NCBI GenBank assembly: GCA_903642325.1
Contig: CAHJWM010000023.1
Location: 1 to 64,000 of the forward strand
Length of the DNA: 64,000 nucleotides
DNA from: Myxococcales bacterium
GTDB lineage: Bacteria; Myxococcota_A; Polyangia; Polyangiales; Polyangiaceae
Reading direction: 5' to 3'
Positions 25,654 to 36,403 of the stretch are shown here, one piece after another. The notes under the pieces were generated by a model. That model did not search any database. It was not told the origin of the DNA and was given only the letters and a program-made list of their open reading frames with translations. A program made the position numbers and the translations under genes. How positions within the stretch are numbered: position 1 is the first letter of the stretch; each line of letters opens with the position of its first letter.

Positions 25654-25783
25654 AGTATAAGTTCTGACACTTTAGCCAGGTCCGCGTCCGGAATCGGACG
25701 GCAGCACTGTCGTGCAAGGTGGGACTTCTTTCGCGCGGTGCCGCGCAATTCGAGCGCGTTTGCGGTTGCCCGGACACGGAGCA

Positions 25784-27025
25784 ATGATGACCAAGCGAAG
25801 CTGGGCGCTCACGTTGATGGGTTTGGCCTTGGGCACCGGAGCTTGCAGCAGCGATGCCGCCCCGACGCCTTTGTCCATAAGTAGCGCGGGCGCCGAGACC
25901 GGCGGCCGTGCGGCCAGCGGGGGCTCGTTGGGTAACGGCGGGGCGAGCAGCGCGAGCGTTGCTGGGTCCGCAGGCATGGATGTAAGTGATGGAGGAGGTG
26001 TCCCCAACGCAGCGGGCGGCACGTCGGGCATCGGTCCCGGCGGCTCCTCCGGCAGCGCGGGTGTGCCGGCGGGAGGAGGAGGAGGAGGAGGAGGAGGAGG
26101 AAGAGGAGTCGGAGGCAGCGGCGGCGGGAGCACGACAGCTCTTCCGACCGGCTCATCCACCGGCTGCAAAGTGCTTCCGCCCGCGAGTGACTCTGCGACC
26201 GGCTTCATCAAGCACGATGTCGAAGTCACCGAAGTTATGGATTCAGCCGTGTTGGCCGCAAACGCGGTGCCTGCCGACAAGACCTACAATTGGCAACACC
26301 GTAATTACTTCGTCCGACTGCCGAAGAATTACGACAATAAAAAACCGTACCTTCTGAGCATTGGCGGCAGCGGCTGCGGTGGCTCTGAAACCGTCGGCTC
26401 CGAGGGCGGTTACGCTCTGCTCGGCGGCGATCAAACGCAAGAAGTGCAGGTGGCTTTGAGCTACGTCACTGCAACCAGCGCATGCTTCACCGATGATTAC
26501 GTGAACTCGCCCGATTTGCAGTACTTCGACGCGATGTTGGCGGATGTGGAAGCGCACTACTGCATCGATAAGTCGAAGGTGTTCGTACACGGTTACAGCA
26601 GCGGCGCGTGGGAGACCTACCTGCTTGGTTGCGCCCGAGCCGGTATAGTCCGCGGCATCTTCACGTCTCAGGGCGGCGAGCGTTTGAAGCGACCGGCTTG
26701 CACTGGACCTATCGCCGCGCTGCTGAGTGCGGGGGCGGACGCAAGCAATGACAATCCGATTGGGCCGCTCGACCCGAATTCGAGCACGGCGAAGTCCCTG
26801 GACAGCCTGGGCTCCGCGGTCGCCCGCGACGAGATTCTAAAGCGCAACGGCTGCACCAGTACCATGACCAAAACCTGGTCGGGTTCGGCCGCTTGCCAGC
26901 AGTACGTCGATTGTCCGAGCGCATACCCAGTCATCTGGTGTCCGCTCAACGGTGGCCACGACTACGCGAGCTCCTTAGCGGGGCCCGCAGAGGTTCTGTT
27001 CCAAAGCCTGCTTCCTGGCGGATGA
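25784..27025 (+). CDS. PHB-depolymerase-type esterase lipoprotein
   Basis: 413 residues from ATG at 25784. The signal ends in GTGAC (lipobox), followed by a very Gly/Ser-rich linker with ten Gly in a row. The catalytic domain starts at about residue 125: RNYFVRLPKNYDNKKPYLLS (LpqC/PHB-depolymerase style), nucleophile GYSSG, and a late His in NGGHDYASSL. It likely acts on an ester outside the cell (polyester, feruloyl or acetyl). A paralogue lies convergently downstream. Confidence 0.82.
   Translation: MMTKRSWALTLMGLALGTGACSSDAAPTPLSISSAGAETGGRAASGGSLGNGGASSASVAGSAGMDVSDGGGVPNAAGGTSGIGPGGSSGSAGVPAGGGGGGGGGGRGVGGSGGGSTTALPTGSSTGCKVLPPASDSATGFIKHDVEVTEVMDSAVLAANAVPADKTYNWQHRNYFVRLPKNYDNKKPYLLSIGGSGCGGSETVGSEGGYALLGGDQTQEVQVALSYVTATSACFTDDYVNSPDLQYFDAMLADVEAHYCIDKSKVFVHGYSSGAWETYLLGCARAGIVRGIFTSQGGERLKRPACTGPIAALLSAGADASNDNPIGPLDPNSSTAKSLDSLGSAVARDEILKRNGCTSTMTKTWSGSAACQQYVDCPSAYPVIWCPLNGGHDYASSLAGPAEVLFQSLLPGG
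26072..26101. repeat. (GGA)10 microsatellite in coding sequence
   Basis: Ten uninterrupted gga units in frame encode ten glycines of the esterase linker. Slippage by whole units changes linker length; other slips would inactivate the gene, so it could be a site of phase variation. Confidence 0.95.
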
Positions 27026-27054
27026 AGCCTCAGCCTGAAAGCGAAAGGAGCGCC

Positions 27055-27189
27055 ATGGCAGGATATGCCTGGCGCGCTTATTGGATTCGAACGATCGAGA
27101 GGCGCGCGCTGCGCATCGCCGCATGTTCAGCTGCACTTGCGCACCGCTCCTCGTTCAGACGCGAACCTTCGCAAAGCTGTCGGAGCTAG
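27055..27189 (+). CDS. Possible 44-residue ORF
   Basis: ATG at 27055 has an excellent ribosome-binding site (AAAGGAG, four bases before). The reading frame gives a basic peptide (MAGYAWRAYWIRTIERRALR). It begins 29 bases after the esterase stop and partly overlaps the opposite-strand small ORF at 27155-27424. No homology is recognised. Confidence 0.25.
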   Translation: MAGYAWRAYWIRTIERRALRIAACSAALAHRSSFRREPSQSCRS

Positions 27190-27424
27190 CGGGGCGACGC
27201 GGAACCCAGGTGGTGCGACCTCCTTGCAATGCAGCGCGCGCGATCTCGCGAATAAGCTCTGGTGCAGTGCTGTCGCACAGCGCCTGGGCGTGCGCACCGA
27301 CTGAGAAGGCGCCGATGCGCGCGTCATCCAACAAGCGCACGACCTCGTACCGGCCGGCGTGTACGCGTACGATACGGTAAGTAACGCTCTTTACTTGGAC
27401 CATTCCTTTTACTGCAGTCTGCAT
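27155..27424 (-). CDS. Small hypothetical protein
   Basis: 89 residues. The N-terminal part (MVQVKSVTYRIVRVHAGRYEVVRLL) has regular beta-strand character and then a helix (TAPELIREIARAALQGG), which suggests a real small protein, perhaps of a plasmid or lineage-specific family. The first ATG may be at 27424 or 27403. No domain is recognised. The AT-rich 250 bp upstream could be its promoter region. Confidence 0.45.
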   Translation of the reverse strand: MQTAVKGMVQVKSVTYRIVRVHAGRYEVVRLLDDARIGAFSVGAHAQALCDSTAPELIREIARAALQGGRTTWVPRRPASSDSFAKVRV

Positions 27425-27678
27425 GGATTATGTCCGTGAACAGGCAAGGTACGCGCCAGCTGCCTCACTTTGTCTGGAACGTAACAATCTGTTATGAGAT
27501 GTCGTCACCAGTTACCGTAGGGAAACAACTAGGATTCATTATCCACTAGAACGCGTACTTCGACTCCCGGCCGCCGAGAGCTGCGTGCGCAAGCTCGCGC
27601 GCTGGGCGAGGCATTATGGCACACATGTGGTACGCGGCCGGGGCGCGCTGTCCTGCTTCACGCGGCTTCCGCCCAGGC

Positions 27679-28965
27679 TCAAGTGGGTGCAGGCAACGCG
27701 CCGAGCACGTCCCACATCATTCCCGGCGAATACTCCACGTTGTCGTACTTACTGTTGTTGTGCCCCGTGTTGGGCAATGAGCACCAGATGACGGGGTAGG
27801 CCGCCGGACAACCCGTGTATTTTACGCATGCGGGATACTTGGCATCCGCGGGAACCGTCGCCGTGCCGGTGCAGCCGTTTCGCATTAAGATCTCGTCGCG
27901 CGAAGGGCCCGAGCCGTAGCTGCCCAAGCGTTTCCCCGCGTCGCTGTCGAGCGTGAGAGGTCCGATTGGGTTCTCGGTATCTGTTTCGCCGGCGACGAGC
28001 ACAGCGGCAACAGGATTTTTGCACACTGGATGCATGGCGCGCTGCCCGCCTTCGTCCGCCCCGATACCGCGTACCAAGTCTGCGGTGGCGCAGCCCAGCA
28101 AATAAGACTCCCATCCACCGCTACTGTAACCACCTACAAAAACTTTAGAGAGATCGAAGCAGTAATTTGCTTCCAGATCCTTCATCACCGCTCGAAAGTA
28201 GGGCTCGTCCGGCGTGTCCACGCGGTTATCGATCGAGGGACCACCATCATTGAAGCAAGGACCGAGATAGGACAAGCCGACCTGCAGGGTCGTGCCCTGG
28301 GGAGCGATCTGAAAGCTGCCATCGGGGTGGCTGGCGAAATTCGTAGCACTGCCGCCGCAGCCTCCCGCGCCGAAGGTAACCGCATACCGTTTGCTCGGAT
28401 CGTAGTTCGTGGGCAGTTGAATGCCGTATGGCCGAAACGTGTAGTCGTACGGGCCGTCGCTCGCGTAATTCTTTCCGCCCTTCAAGTAGACCGCGTCAAG
28501 GCCGGCCATGTGCACCTCATGCTTCACGAACTTGGTCGTGGAATCAGCGGCTGGTGGCGCCTTGTTACAGCCAGCGCTCATGCCGATTCGAACATGACCG
28601 TTGACGCCGCCGCCCGCACCCGCGCCTCCCGACATGCCACCCGCCCCTGCCACGACGGCGCTTCCGCCGCCACCGCCGTTGCTCTGTCCGCCGCCGCCGG
28701 TGCCGCTGCCGCCGCCAATGGAGCTCGTAATGCCGGCCGTGCCCGCGGTGGTGCTCGTCATGCCGGCCGTCCCCGCGGCGGTAAGTGACGCCTCGGCGCT
28801 TCCGCTGGCGCCCCCGCCAAATTGACTTGCGCCGCCGGGACTCGGAATCGTCATGCTCGTTCCGCCGCCCACCGAAACTGAACCCGAATCGGTCGACCCA
28901 CAGCCAGGAGTCAAAGAAAAACAAGCGATCGAAGTGAATACGAAGAGACCGAGAGGCTTCACCAT
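27679..28965 (-). CDS. PHB-depolymerase-type esterase lipoprotein, paralogue
   Basis: 428 residues, start ATG at 28965. The signal ends in LTPGC; a long Gly/Ser/Ala/Met-rich linker follows to about residue 125. The catalytic part matches the gene at 25784: GIQLPTNYDPSKRYAVTFG, GYSSGGWESYLLGCATADLVRGIG, a PIGPLTLDSDAGKRLGSYGSGPSRDEILMRNGC segment and a final His in PNTGHNNS. The two genes point at each other across 650 bp and probably arose by duplication. Confidence 0.82.
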   Translation of the reverse strand: MVKPLGLFVFTSIACFSLTPGCGSTDSGSVSVGGGTSMTIPSPGGASQFGGGASGSAEASLTAAGTAGMTSTTAGTAGITSSIGGGSGTGGGGQSNGGGGGSAVVAGAGGMSGGAGAGGGVNGHVRIGMSAGCNKAPPAADSTTKFVKHEVHMAGLDAVYLKGGKNYASDGPYDYTFRPYGIQLPTNYDPSKRYAVTFGAGGCGGSATNFASHPDGSFQIAPQGTTLQVGLSYLGPCFNDGGPSIDNRVDTPDEPYFRAVMKDLEANYCFDLSKVFVGGYSSGGWESYLLGCATADLVRGIGADEGGQRAMHPVCKNPVAAVLVAGETDTENPIGPLTLDSDAGKRLGSYGSGPSRDEILMRNGCTGTATVPADAKYPACVKYTGCPAAYPVIWCSLPNTGHNNSKYDNVEYSPGMMWDVLGALPAPT

Positions 28966-29131
28966 ATGTAGGCAACTCCTTGACGAGCGTGACTAAGATT
29001 CGCTCGATGGGTGTCCGGACCGCAATGGTTCCGTCACCCACCGCCTCATCGAAGCGCGGGTCAAATCAAGTTGCCGCTTGTTGGAGATGCTAGTGCGCGT
29101 ATCCACGGCTCGTGTGGCGAGGGCACAGTCT

Positions 29132-30913
29132 TCAAGATTTTCCCGCGATCCCGGGAAAGAGCTGCGCGATCGCTTGCTTGATGATGCCGCCTTCTTCGGA
29201 ATCCATTTTCAGCAGGCTCATTCCGAAGGATTTTGCTTGTTTCAGCGTAATATGTGGTGGGAAAGGTGCGACGTTCGGGTCGACGCGCGCTTGGATGATG
29301 ACGGGCCGCGAGGCGGACAGCGCTGTCTTCCAGGCGTCTCCGATCTGCTCGGGTCGATCGATCGAGATCCCTTGTAAGCCGATCAATTCGGCGTACTGGG
29401 CGTAGGGAAACGCGGGAATGTCTTGCGAAGCCGCGTAGCGCGTATCGCCGGACATGGCGCGCATCTCCCAGGTCACCATGTTCAGATCGCGGTTGTCGAG
29501 CACCAGCACGATCAAACGAGGATCGGCCCACTCCTTCCAATACTTGGCGATCGTGACGAGCTCACCGTTGCCGTTCATCTGCATGGCTCCGTCGCCGGCA
29601 AAGGCGATCACCGGGCGCCCCGGATAAGCGAACTTGGCCGCGATTGCGTAAGGCACCGCGGGACCCATCGTTGCAAGGCCTCCCGACAAACTCGCGAGCA
29701 TGCCGCGGCGAAGCTTGAGGTTACGCGCGAACCAGTTGGCAGAAGAGCCGGAATCGGCCGTCAGAATGCAATTGTCCGGAAGCAGCGGTGAAAGCTCCGA
29801 GAACACACGTTGTGGGTTGATTGGGTCCGCGTCTGCCGCGGCGCGGTCCGCGGTGATCTGCTCCCAATCACGAATGCTGTGCTCGATTTTCTCCTGCCAG
29901 GCACCGCGCGGCTTCTGCTCCAACAAAGGCAACAACGCGCGCAAGGTCTCGCGCGAGTCCCCGACGAGGTTCACGTCCATCGGATAGCGCATGCCGACCA
30001 TGCGCCCGTCGATGTCGATCTGCACGCCACGCGCCGCCCCCGGCTTGGGCAAGAACTCGGAGTACGGAAAGCTCGAACCAACCATGAGTAACGTGTCGCA
30101 GGCATTCATCATCTCGGAGCTTGCGGCGGTGCCCAGCAAGCCAATGGCGCCGGTCACGTAAGGCAGGTCATCAGCCAAGACCGCGCGGCCAAGTAAGGCC
30201 TTCGCCACACCTGCGCCGAGTACTTCAGCTATCGCCATCACTTCGTCGACTGCGTCTTTTGCGCCGCTACCGATCAGCATCGCAACTTTTTGTCCAGCGT
30301 TCAGTAAGGCCGCGGCGCGCGCGAGCTGCGCTTCCGAAGGCACGACGCGCGGCTCGGCGTAGTCGGTCGAGGTGGGCACCATGTCGTGCTCACGCGGCGG
30401 CTCCCGCACCGCGTCCAGCTCCTGAACGTCCTTGGGCACGATCACGCACGTCACGGTTCGCTCACTCTTGGCAATCCGCACTGCCCGGTCGATCAACATA
30501 CCAGCCGATTCTGGCGTCATGCAGGTGTGCACGTACTCGTGCGCGACATCTTTGAACAGCGCCTGGAGGTCGACCTCCTGCTGGTAGTTACCGCCCATCG
30601 CGCTGCGCGCCGATTGTCCGACGATGGCCAGCACCGGCGCGTGATCGAGCTTGGCATCGTACAGCCCGTTCAGCAGGTGAATCGCCCCCGGGCCGGACGT
30701 GGCCAGACACACTCCCAGCTCGCCGGTGAACTTTGCATGGGCGCAGGCCATGAATGCGGCCATTTCTTCGTGACGGGCCTGAATGAAGCGGATCCCGTGA
30801 TCGTTTCGGTTGAACGCACCCATAATGCCGTTGATGCCGTCCCCTGGATAACCGTACACGGTGCTCACGCCCCAAGCCTTGAGCCGTTCTAACAGATGGT
30901 CTGCGACGTTCAT
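29132..30913 (-). CDS. Pyruvate-oxidase/acetolactate-synthase-like TPP enzyme
   Basis: 593 residues from ATG at 30913 (MNVADHLLERLKAWG). It contains all TPP-enzyme parts: N-terminal PYR domain with the catalytic Glu (IQARHEEMAAFM), VCLATSGPGAIHLLNGLYDAKLD, a central domain, and the C-terminal PP domain with GDGAMQMNGNGELVT and LDNRDLNMVTWE. The overall layout fits pyruvate oxidase (PoxB) rather than IlvB. It probably decarboxylates pyruvate. It stands apart from ilvC by 3.5 kb. Confidence 0.8.
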   Translation of the reverse strand: MNVADHLLERLKAWGVSTVYGYPGDGINGIMGAFNRNDHGIRFIQARHEEMAAFMACAHAKFTGELGVCLATSGPGAIHLLNGLYDAKLDHAPVLAIVGQSARSAMGGNYQQEVDLQALFKDVAHEYVHTCMTPESAGMLIDRAVRIAKSERTVTCVIVPKDVQELDAVREPPREHDMVPTSTDYAEPRVVPSEAQLARAAALLNAGQKVAMLIGSGAKDAVDEVMAIAEVLGAGVAKALLGRAVLADDLPYVTGAIGLLGTAASSEMMNACDTLLMVGSSFPYSEFLPKPGAARGVQIDIDGRMVGMRYPMDVNLVGDSRETLRALLPLLEQKPRGAWQEKIEHSIRDWEQITADRAAADADPINPQRVFSELSPLLPDNCILTADSGSSANWFARNLKLRRGMLASLSGGLATMGPAVPYAIAAKFAYPGRPVIAFAGDGAMQMNGNGELVTIAKYWKEWADPRLIVLVLDNRDLNMVTWEMRAMSGDTRYAASQDIPAFPYAQYAELIGLQGISIDRPEQIGDAWKTALSASRPVIIQARVDPNVAPFPPHITLKQAKSFGMSLLKMDSEEGGIIKQAIAQLFPGIAGKS

Positions 30914-31103
30914 GACAGTGCCTCGTTTGCAAATGGATGTGGGAAGCGACACCCCGCGGCGTCGATCCGGCTTTCAGATTTGAACTAGGTTCATGCTTGA
31001 CTAGGCGCCCGCCAACTCGTGTCTTTGCGTCACTTTGCCACACAGCCCGCACGCTGTTTAAGTCACCTGGTGGGCACCGCTATTGCACTGGCTTAGACCT
31101 GGA

Positions 31104-31481
31104 ATGAATAGGCTATTTAACAAAGTCGCGGAAAGGACATCGCACTCGCTAGGCTCCGCGTGGGCTTTCGTGATCGCAGTGAGCACCGTGCTCGTGTGGG
31201 CAGTGAGCGGGCCGGCCTTTCACTTCAACGATACTTGGCAGCTCACGATCAATACGGGCACGACCATCATTACGTTTTTGATGGTCTTTCTCATTCAAAA
31301 TACGCAAAACCGCGACGCGCGTGCGACCCAGCTCAAGCTGGATGAGCTACTCCGCAGCATCGAACAGGCGCGCAACAGCATGGTCAACCTTCAAGACCTC
31401 ACCGACAACGAGCTGGACGCGCTCGAACAAGACTTTCGCCGACTTGGGCGAGGCAATTCGCCTCCAAGAACAGGCCGCTGA
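31104..31481 (+). CDS. Low-affinity iron permease family protein
   Basis: 125 residues from ATG at 31104 (MNRLFNKVAERTSHS); a TTG at 31083 is less likely. It has the family's opening (F...A....HSLGSAWAFVIAVSTVLVWAVSGP) and second membrane segment (GTTIITFLMVFLIQNTQNRDARATQLKLDELLR). The family is named after yeast Fet4 but bacterial members are short, and their transport ability is unproven. It converges with the following gene. Confidence 0.78.
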   Translation: MNRLFNKVAERTSHSLGSAWAFVIAVSTVLVWAVSGPAFHFNDTWQLTINTGTTIITFLMVFLIQNTQNRDARATQLKLDELLRSIEQARNSMVNLQDLTDNELDALEQDFRRLGRGNSPPRTGR

Positions 31482-31500
31482 CCCGATACGGGGCGCACAC

Positions 31501-31983
31501 TCAACCGCGCCAGGCCTCCGCGCTCAAGCGGTCGCCTTCATCCAATTCTTCCTGATCTGCAGGCTCCGCGATGGCTAAATCTTCGAAGTCCAGCACGAGC
31601 TCCCCCTCGCTCGGGCTGTGCTCAGATTGAGCCGCCCGTGATAGCCAATACGATCCTAGCTCGTCAGGGCTGGGAGGCTCGGCATCGTCCGCGCTGACGA
31701 GCGGGGGCACACGCACGGCGCTCTGAACCGTGGGCCCCGCCTCCGGCTCTTCCGATTCGCCGCTGAAGATACCGTCCAAGTCGAGCTCTTCATGCCTGTC
31801 TCGAGCGTGGCCCCGGGGTACGACCATGCTGTCGCGCAATGCCCGAGCCGGAGGCGGCACCTCACCGGGCTGGTCGCCTTGCCCGAATCCGCGCCCGCGG
31901 CGGGCGTACACAAAGGCCAATGCCCCTACACCGACTGCTGCGGCACCAGCCAACACTGGTAACCAAATTCTGCTTTTTGACAC
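31501..31983 (-). CDS. Membrane-anchored acidic protein of unknown function
   Basis: 160 residues with one N-terminal membrane segment (IWLPVLAGAAAVGVGALAFVYARR) and an acidic, low-complexity remainder (SEEPEAGPT, QEELDEGDRL). It starts 24 bases after the UvrA-like gene and so may be co-transcribed with it. No motif suggests an activity. Confidence 0.6.
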   Translation of the reverse strand: MSKSRIWLPVLAGAAAVGVGALAFVYARRGRGFGQGDQPGEVPPPARALRDSMVVPRGHARDRHEELDLDGIFSGESEEPEAGPTVQSAVRVPPLVSADDAEPPSPDELGSYWLSRAAQSEHSPSEGELVLDFEDLAIAEPADQEELDEGDRLSAEAWRG

Positions 31984-32007
31984 AGCTGCTCCTTCTTGGT
32001 TTCGGGT

Positions 32008-34590
32008 TTAACTCGCAATTAGCGCGCCAATTTTCAGCGCGCGCCGTAAATATTTCGCCGTCTGACTCGCCGTGGAAAGGGCGACCTCGCTGGGCGGGCC
32101 CGAGGCGACGACCATGCCGCCTTCGTCTCCCGCTCCGGGCCCCATGTCGATGATCCAATCGCTTCCGGCAATCACCCGCATATCGTGCTCGACGACGATC
32201 ACGGTAGCACCCGACGCAACTAGCCGGTCGAGTTGCGCCATGAGGCGCTCGACGTCTGCGGGATGAAGCCCCGTGGTGGGCTCATCCAATACGTACACAC
32301 TGCCGGCGCGTTGGACCCGTTGCAGCTCGGTTGCGAGTTTGATGCGTTGTGCTTCTCCTCCGGAGAGCTCGGTCGCGGGCTGGCCAATGCGTAGATAGCC
32401 TAAACCCACCTCCCGCAGCACTTCGAGCGGGCGTCGCACGGGAGCTTCTTCCTCGAAGAATTCCCAGGCGGTATCCACGGTCATCCCCAGCACTTCCGCA
32501 ATGTTCTTGTCGCGGTACTTCACCTCCAGAGTCTTCTGGTTATAGCGCGCGCCATGGCATTCCGGGCAGGGCGCGTAGACGCTCGGCAAAAACAAGAGCT
32601 CGACCATGACCGAGCCTTCGCCTTCGCATTTCTCACAGCGGCCTTTGACGACATTGAACGAGAACTGTCCGGCGTCGTAGCGGCGAGCCTTGGCGGTTTT
32701 GGTGCCGGCAAACAGCCTACGGACTTGATCGAACAAGCCCGTATAAGTAGCCAAATTCGAGCGCGGCGTTCGCCCGATCGGCCGCTGATCGACCTGCACG
32801 AGACGCTTGACGCGTTCCATGCCGCTCGTAATCGAGCCGCCCGCTGTCGGCTCCGGAGCGCGCTCCAACTCTTCGCCCTCCGGCTCGTCCGCGTGCGCTT
32901 CCACGCCCAGCTCCGCCGCGATCAGCGAAACCAGCACTTGGCTCACGAGGGTCGATTTGCCGGACCCCGAGACGCCCGTGACGCTAGTCAACACGCCAAG
33001 AGGTAAGGCCACGTCGAGGCCGCGCAAGTTATTTCGTGTGACGCCAGTCAGCTGGAGCCAAGCGAGTGGAGCGCGAGGCGCGTCTCGTCGCGGTGCTTCG
33101 ACCTCGAACAGATAGTGTCGAGTGAGCGATTCCTTGACCTGTGCGAGCCCAGCCGGTGGACCGCTGTACAGGATCCGGCCACCATTCTCACCCGCGCCGG
33201 GCCCCACATCCACGATCCAATCTGCGTGGCGAATCACGTCCATCTCGTGCTCGACGACGAACAAGGAGTTGCCGCCTTCCTTCAAGCCGTCCAATGCACG
33301 AAGCAGCGCTTCCGTATCGGCAGGGTGCAGCCCCGCCGACGGCTCGTCCAGCACGTACACGACGCCGAACAGATTGGACCGCACTTGTGTCGCCAGCCGC
33401 AACCTCTGCAGCTCTCCTGGTGAGCACGTGGGCGTACTCCGTTCCAAGCTCAGGTAGCCGAGGCCGAGATCGAGCAACACGCCGAGCCGAACGCACGCAT
33501 CCTGAGCGATACGCTGAGCGACAATCACTTTTTCGGGATGGGCCTGCTGATCATGATCCGTCGTCTTGCCCTCGGCGTAGGGGCTCAAGGTGGCGGCGAG
33601 ACGCTTCAAGGGCAAGCGGGACATGTCAGCGATGTCGAGACCCGCGAATTTCACGCTGAGCGCTTCGCGACGGAGGCGCTTGCCGCCGCACTCCGAACAG
33701 TCCGTGCTCAGCATGAAGGCCGCGACGCGACGCTTCATCAAGGCGCTCTGCGTCGTGGCGAAGGTCTGCAAAACGTAGCGCTGCGCGCTGGTGAACGTGC
33801 CTTGATAGCTCGGCTCTTCCTTACGTTTCAGCGCACGCCGCGTTTCGACCAAGTCGAAGCCCGCATACACTGGAACGGTGGGCTGCTGATCGGTAAACAA
33901 GATCCAGTTGCGCGTTTTTTCAGGCAGATCGCGCCACGGCGTGTCGACGTCGTGGCCTAGAGTCGTCAGAATATCGCGCAGATTTTGGCCCTGCCAGGCC
34001 GTTGGCCAGGCCGCGACCGCGCGCTCGCGAATACTGAGCGAAGGGTCGGGCACCATCGAACTTTCCGTCACTTCGTAGATGCGCCCCAAACCATGACACG
34101 TCGGACAGGCGCCCTCTGGCGTGTTCGTCGAGAACGATTCCGCGTACAGCAACGCTTGCTTCGGCGGATAGTCGCCGGCGCGCGAGTACAGCATCCGGAG
34201 CAGATTCGAGAGCGTCGTCACGCTGCCAACCGACGACCGCGTGGTCGGGGTTCCGCGCTGCTGTTGGAGGGCGACGGCGGGTGGCAACCCATCGATGTCG
34301 TCGACCGCCGGAACCTCCATTTGATGAAATAGACGCCGCGCGTACGGCGATACCGACTCGAGGTAGCGGCGCTGCGCCTCCGCGTAGAGCGTGCCGAATG
34401 CCAGTGATGACTTCCCGGAGCCCGAGACGCCGGTGAATACGACCAAGCTATCTCTTGGGATCTCTACACTGACGTTCTTCAGGTTGTGCTCGCGCGCGCC
34501 GCGAACTCGCACGAACCCTGCTCGCCGCGCCTGTCCGTCGAATGCCACACTCGAGCGTTGCTCACGCGACCTCCGCGAGCAATGTGGCAA
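32008..34590 (-). CDS. UvrA-like ABC ATPase (short UvrA2-type)
   Basis: 860 residues; the first start codon is TTG at 34590 and GTG at 34548 is possible. It has two ATPase modules: Walker [12 protein letters not shown] and [11 protein letters not shown], signatures [11 protein letters not shown] and [11 protein letters not shown], and Walker [13 protein letters not shown] and [12 protein letters not shown]. Zinc-binding CxxC groups include [22 protein letters not shown] and CPECHG. It is shorter than classical UvrA (about 940) and looks like the class lacking the full UvrB-binding region, known in DNA-drug tolerance. It is 9 bases after the histidine kinase. Confidence 0.88.
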   Translation of the reverse strand: MPHCSRRSREQRSSVAFDGQARRAGFVRVRGAREHNLKNVSVEIPRDSLVVFTGVSGSGKSSLAFGTLYAEAQRRYLESVSPYARRLFHQMEVPAVDDIDGLPPAVALQQQRGTPTTRSSVGSVTTLSNLLRMLYSRAGDYPPKQALLYAESFSTNTPEGACPTCHGLGRIYEVTESSMVPDPSLSIRERAVAAWPTAWQGQNLRDILTTLGHDVDTPWRDLPEKTRNWILFTDQQPTVPVYAGFDLVETRRALKRKEEPSYQGTFTSAQRYVLQTFATTQSALMKRRVAAFMLSTDCSECGGKRLRREALSVKFAGLDIADMSRLPLKRLAATLSPYAEGKTTDHDQQAHPEKVIVAQRIAQDACVRLGVLLDLGLGYLSLERSTPTCSPGELQRLRLATQVRSNLFGVVYVLDEPSAGLHPADTEALLRALDGLKEGGNSLFVVEHEMDVIRHADWIVDVGPGAGENGGRILYSGPPAGLAQVKESLTRHYLFEVEAPRRDAPRAPLAWLQLTGVTRNNLRGLDVALPLGVLTSVTGVSGSGKSTLVSQVLVSLIAAELGVEAHADEPEGEELERAPEPTAGGSITSGMERVKRLVQVDQRPIGRTPRSNLATYTGLFDQVRRLFAGTKTAKARRYDAGQFSFNVVKGRCEKCEGEGSVMVELLFLPSVYAPCPECHGARYNQKTLEVKYRDKNIAEVLGMTVDTAWEFFEEEAPVRRPLEVLREVGLGYLRIGQPATELSGGEAQRIKLATELQRVQRAGSVYVLDEPTTGLHPADVERLMAQLDRLVASGATVIVVEHDMRVIAGSDWIIDMGPGAGDEGGMVVASGPPSEVALSTASQTAKYLRRALKIGALIAS

Positions 34591-34599
34591 AGAGCCGCG

Positions 34600-36231
34600 C
34601 TATTCCGATCGCCTGCGGCGAGCGGCGCGAGCCACGTCCGAAACGGCCGCCACGAGAGTCGCGGGCTCGACTGGTTTGGCAACGTGAGTCTGAAAACCTG
34701 CCTCCAGCGCTAACCGCTGGTCCTCACGGCGTGCGTAGGCGGTGAGCGCAATCGCCGGCAACGCGTCAGCCGAATAGCCACGAGCCCGGACGGCCCGGAT
34801 CAACTGATAGCCGTCCTCGATTGGCAAGCCAATATCGCTCAAAAGAACGTCCGGCATGAGCTCGCTCAAGCGCGCCAACGCCTCCGGGCAATTGCCGGCC
34901 TGCGCTACCGTGGCCCCTTGTTGCTTGAGCACGGTGACGAGCAAGTCGCGCGCGTCCTCGTCGTCCTCCACGACCAGGATGCTCAGATTCAAGAGCATGC
35001 CAACCGGCAGGCCGTGTCCGAGGTCGGAAGGGATCGGTGTCGGTCGATCCGTGTCGCCGGTGCGGGATACGCGCGCGTTATCCCCAGGCAGCGTGATCGT
35101 AAACGAAGCCCCGCGGCCCTCCCCTTCGCTGCTCGCGCCGACCGACCCGCCGTGCGCGGCCACGATATGACGCACTAAAGCCAAGCCCAAACCGAGCCCA
35201 GAGTGGCGGCGGGTGGCGGCGTCGTCTTCCTGCCGAAAGCGATCGAACACGTGTGGCAAGAACTGCTTGTCGATGCCTTTGCCCGAGTCGCTGACGCAAA
35301 CGGTGAGCTCGCCGTCGGACTTGGATAGCTCGATGCGGACGCTGCCGCCGAGCGGCGTGAACTTGACCGCGTTCGCCAGCAAATTCCCCACCGCCTGCTG
35401 CAGGCGATCGACATCGGCGCGCACTCGAAAGGACTGATCCGGGATGGTCAGCTGCAGATCCAGCTGGCGCGCGTCGGCCGAAGGCTTCACGGCGTCGAAT
35501 GCGGCGCGCACGACGTGCGCCAAATCGAGTGACGCCAACTCGATCTGCATTTTCCCGGAAATCACCCGCGTCGTATCGAGAATGTCTTCGATCAGCTGGA
35601 CTTGCAGGCGCGCGTTGCGTTGAATAGTGGTCAGGCCGCGCGCCAACGTTGCGGAGTCGGGGACACCTTCACCGAGCAAGCGTGACCAGCCCAGAATAGA
35701 GTTCAGCGGCGTACGCAGCTCGTGCGACACCGTCGCCAAAAAAACGTCTTTCGCTCGGTTTGCTTCGTCCGCGGCTTCTCGCGCACGCCGCGTGGCAAGC
35801 TCGGTTTGCTTGAGCTTGTCGTACAATTGTTTGCCCCGCGCCAAGGTGCCAACACGGGCTTGCAGCTCAGCCGGGTCGAATGCCTTGTTCACGAAGTCAT
35901 TGGCGCCCGCGGCGAGCCCTTCCAACAGATCGTCCTTACTGCCGGTAGCAGTCAGAATCAAAATCGGTAAGCTCGCTTCGTCCAATGTTTGCCGTACGAA
36001 CCGGCATACCTCGAGGCCGGACATGTCCGGCATGTGCCAGTCGAGGACGAGCACGTCGGGACGCGCCCCGGCGGCCAGCCACTCCAACACGGGTGGCCCG
36101 TCGGAAAATACGTCGACTTCGTACAGCTGAGTCAGCAGCCGGCGTGCAATTTCGCGCTCGAGAGGGCTGTCGTCCACCAACCAAACCCGCGCTCGCTCGG
36201 ACACTTCTGGGGAGGACGGTCGAGTCAGCAT
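34600..36231 (-). CDS. Hybrid histidine kinase (REC-HisKA-HATPase-REC)
   Basis: 543 residues from ATG at 36231; a GTG at 36255 is the alternative. Order: N-terminal receiver (WLVDDSPLE, phospho-Asp at 64 in [10 protein letters not shown]), a coiled link, HisKA with the phospho-His at 170 ([13 protein letters not shown]), ATPase with N-box ([10 protein letters not shown]), G boxes ([16 protein letters not shown]), then a second receiver ([14 protein letters not shown]). No membrane segment: a soluble kinase. It sits just before the UvrA-like gene and is divergent from the che operon. Confidence 0.92.
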   Translation of the reverse strand: MLTRPSSPEVSERARVWLVDDSPLEREIARRLLTQLYEVDVFSDGPPVLEWLAAGARPDVLVLDWHMPDMSGLEVCRFVRQTLDEASLPILILTATGSKDDLLEGLAAGANDFVNKAFDPAELQARVGTLARGKQLYDKLKQTELATRRAREAADEANRAKDVFLATVSHELRTPLNSILGWSRLLGEGVPDSATLARGLTTIQRNARLQVQLIEDILDTTRVISGKMQIELASLDLAHVVRAAFDAVKPSADARQLDLQLTIPDQSFRVRADVDRLQQAVGNLLANAVKFTPLGGSVRIELSKSDGELTVCVSDSGKGIDKQFLPHVFDRFRQEDDAATRRHSGLGLGLALVRHIVAAHGGSVGASSEGEGRGASFTITLPGDNARVSRTGDTDRPTPIPSDLGHGLPVGMLLNLSILVVEDDEDARDLLVTVLKQQGATVAQAGNCPEALARLSELMPDVLLSDIGLPIEDGYQLIRAVRARGYSADALPAIALTAYARREDQRLALEAGFQTHVAKPVEPATLVAAVSDVARAARRRRSE

Positions 36232-36403
36232 GGGCACATCTGTTGAGGCGCGCACTCACGTGACTTTGCGCGCCGTCCAACATAAACCAAAAACGAACAA
36301 CGAACCAAAGTCAGATTCGGCACGGCTCTTTGCACGCGCGTTAACCGTGGCATTGCGCCCCGGTGCAGTTCCTTACGCGATTTGCGAACGCGAGTGGAGG
36401 GGG

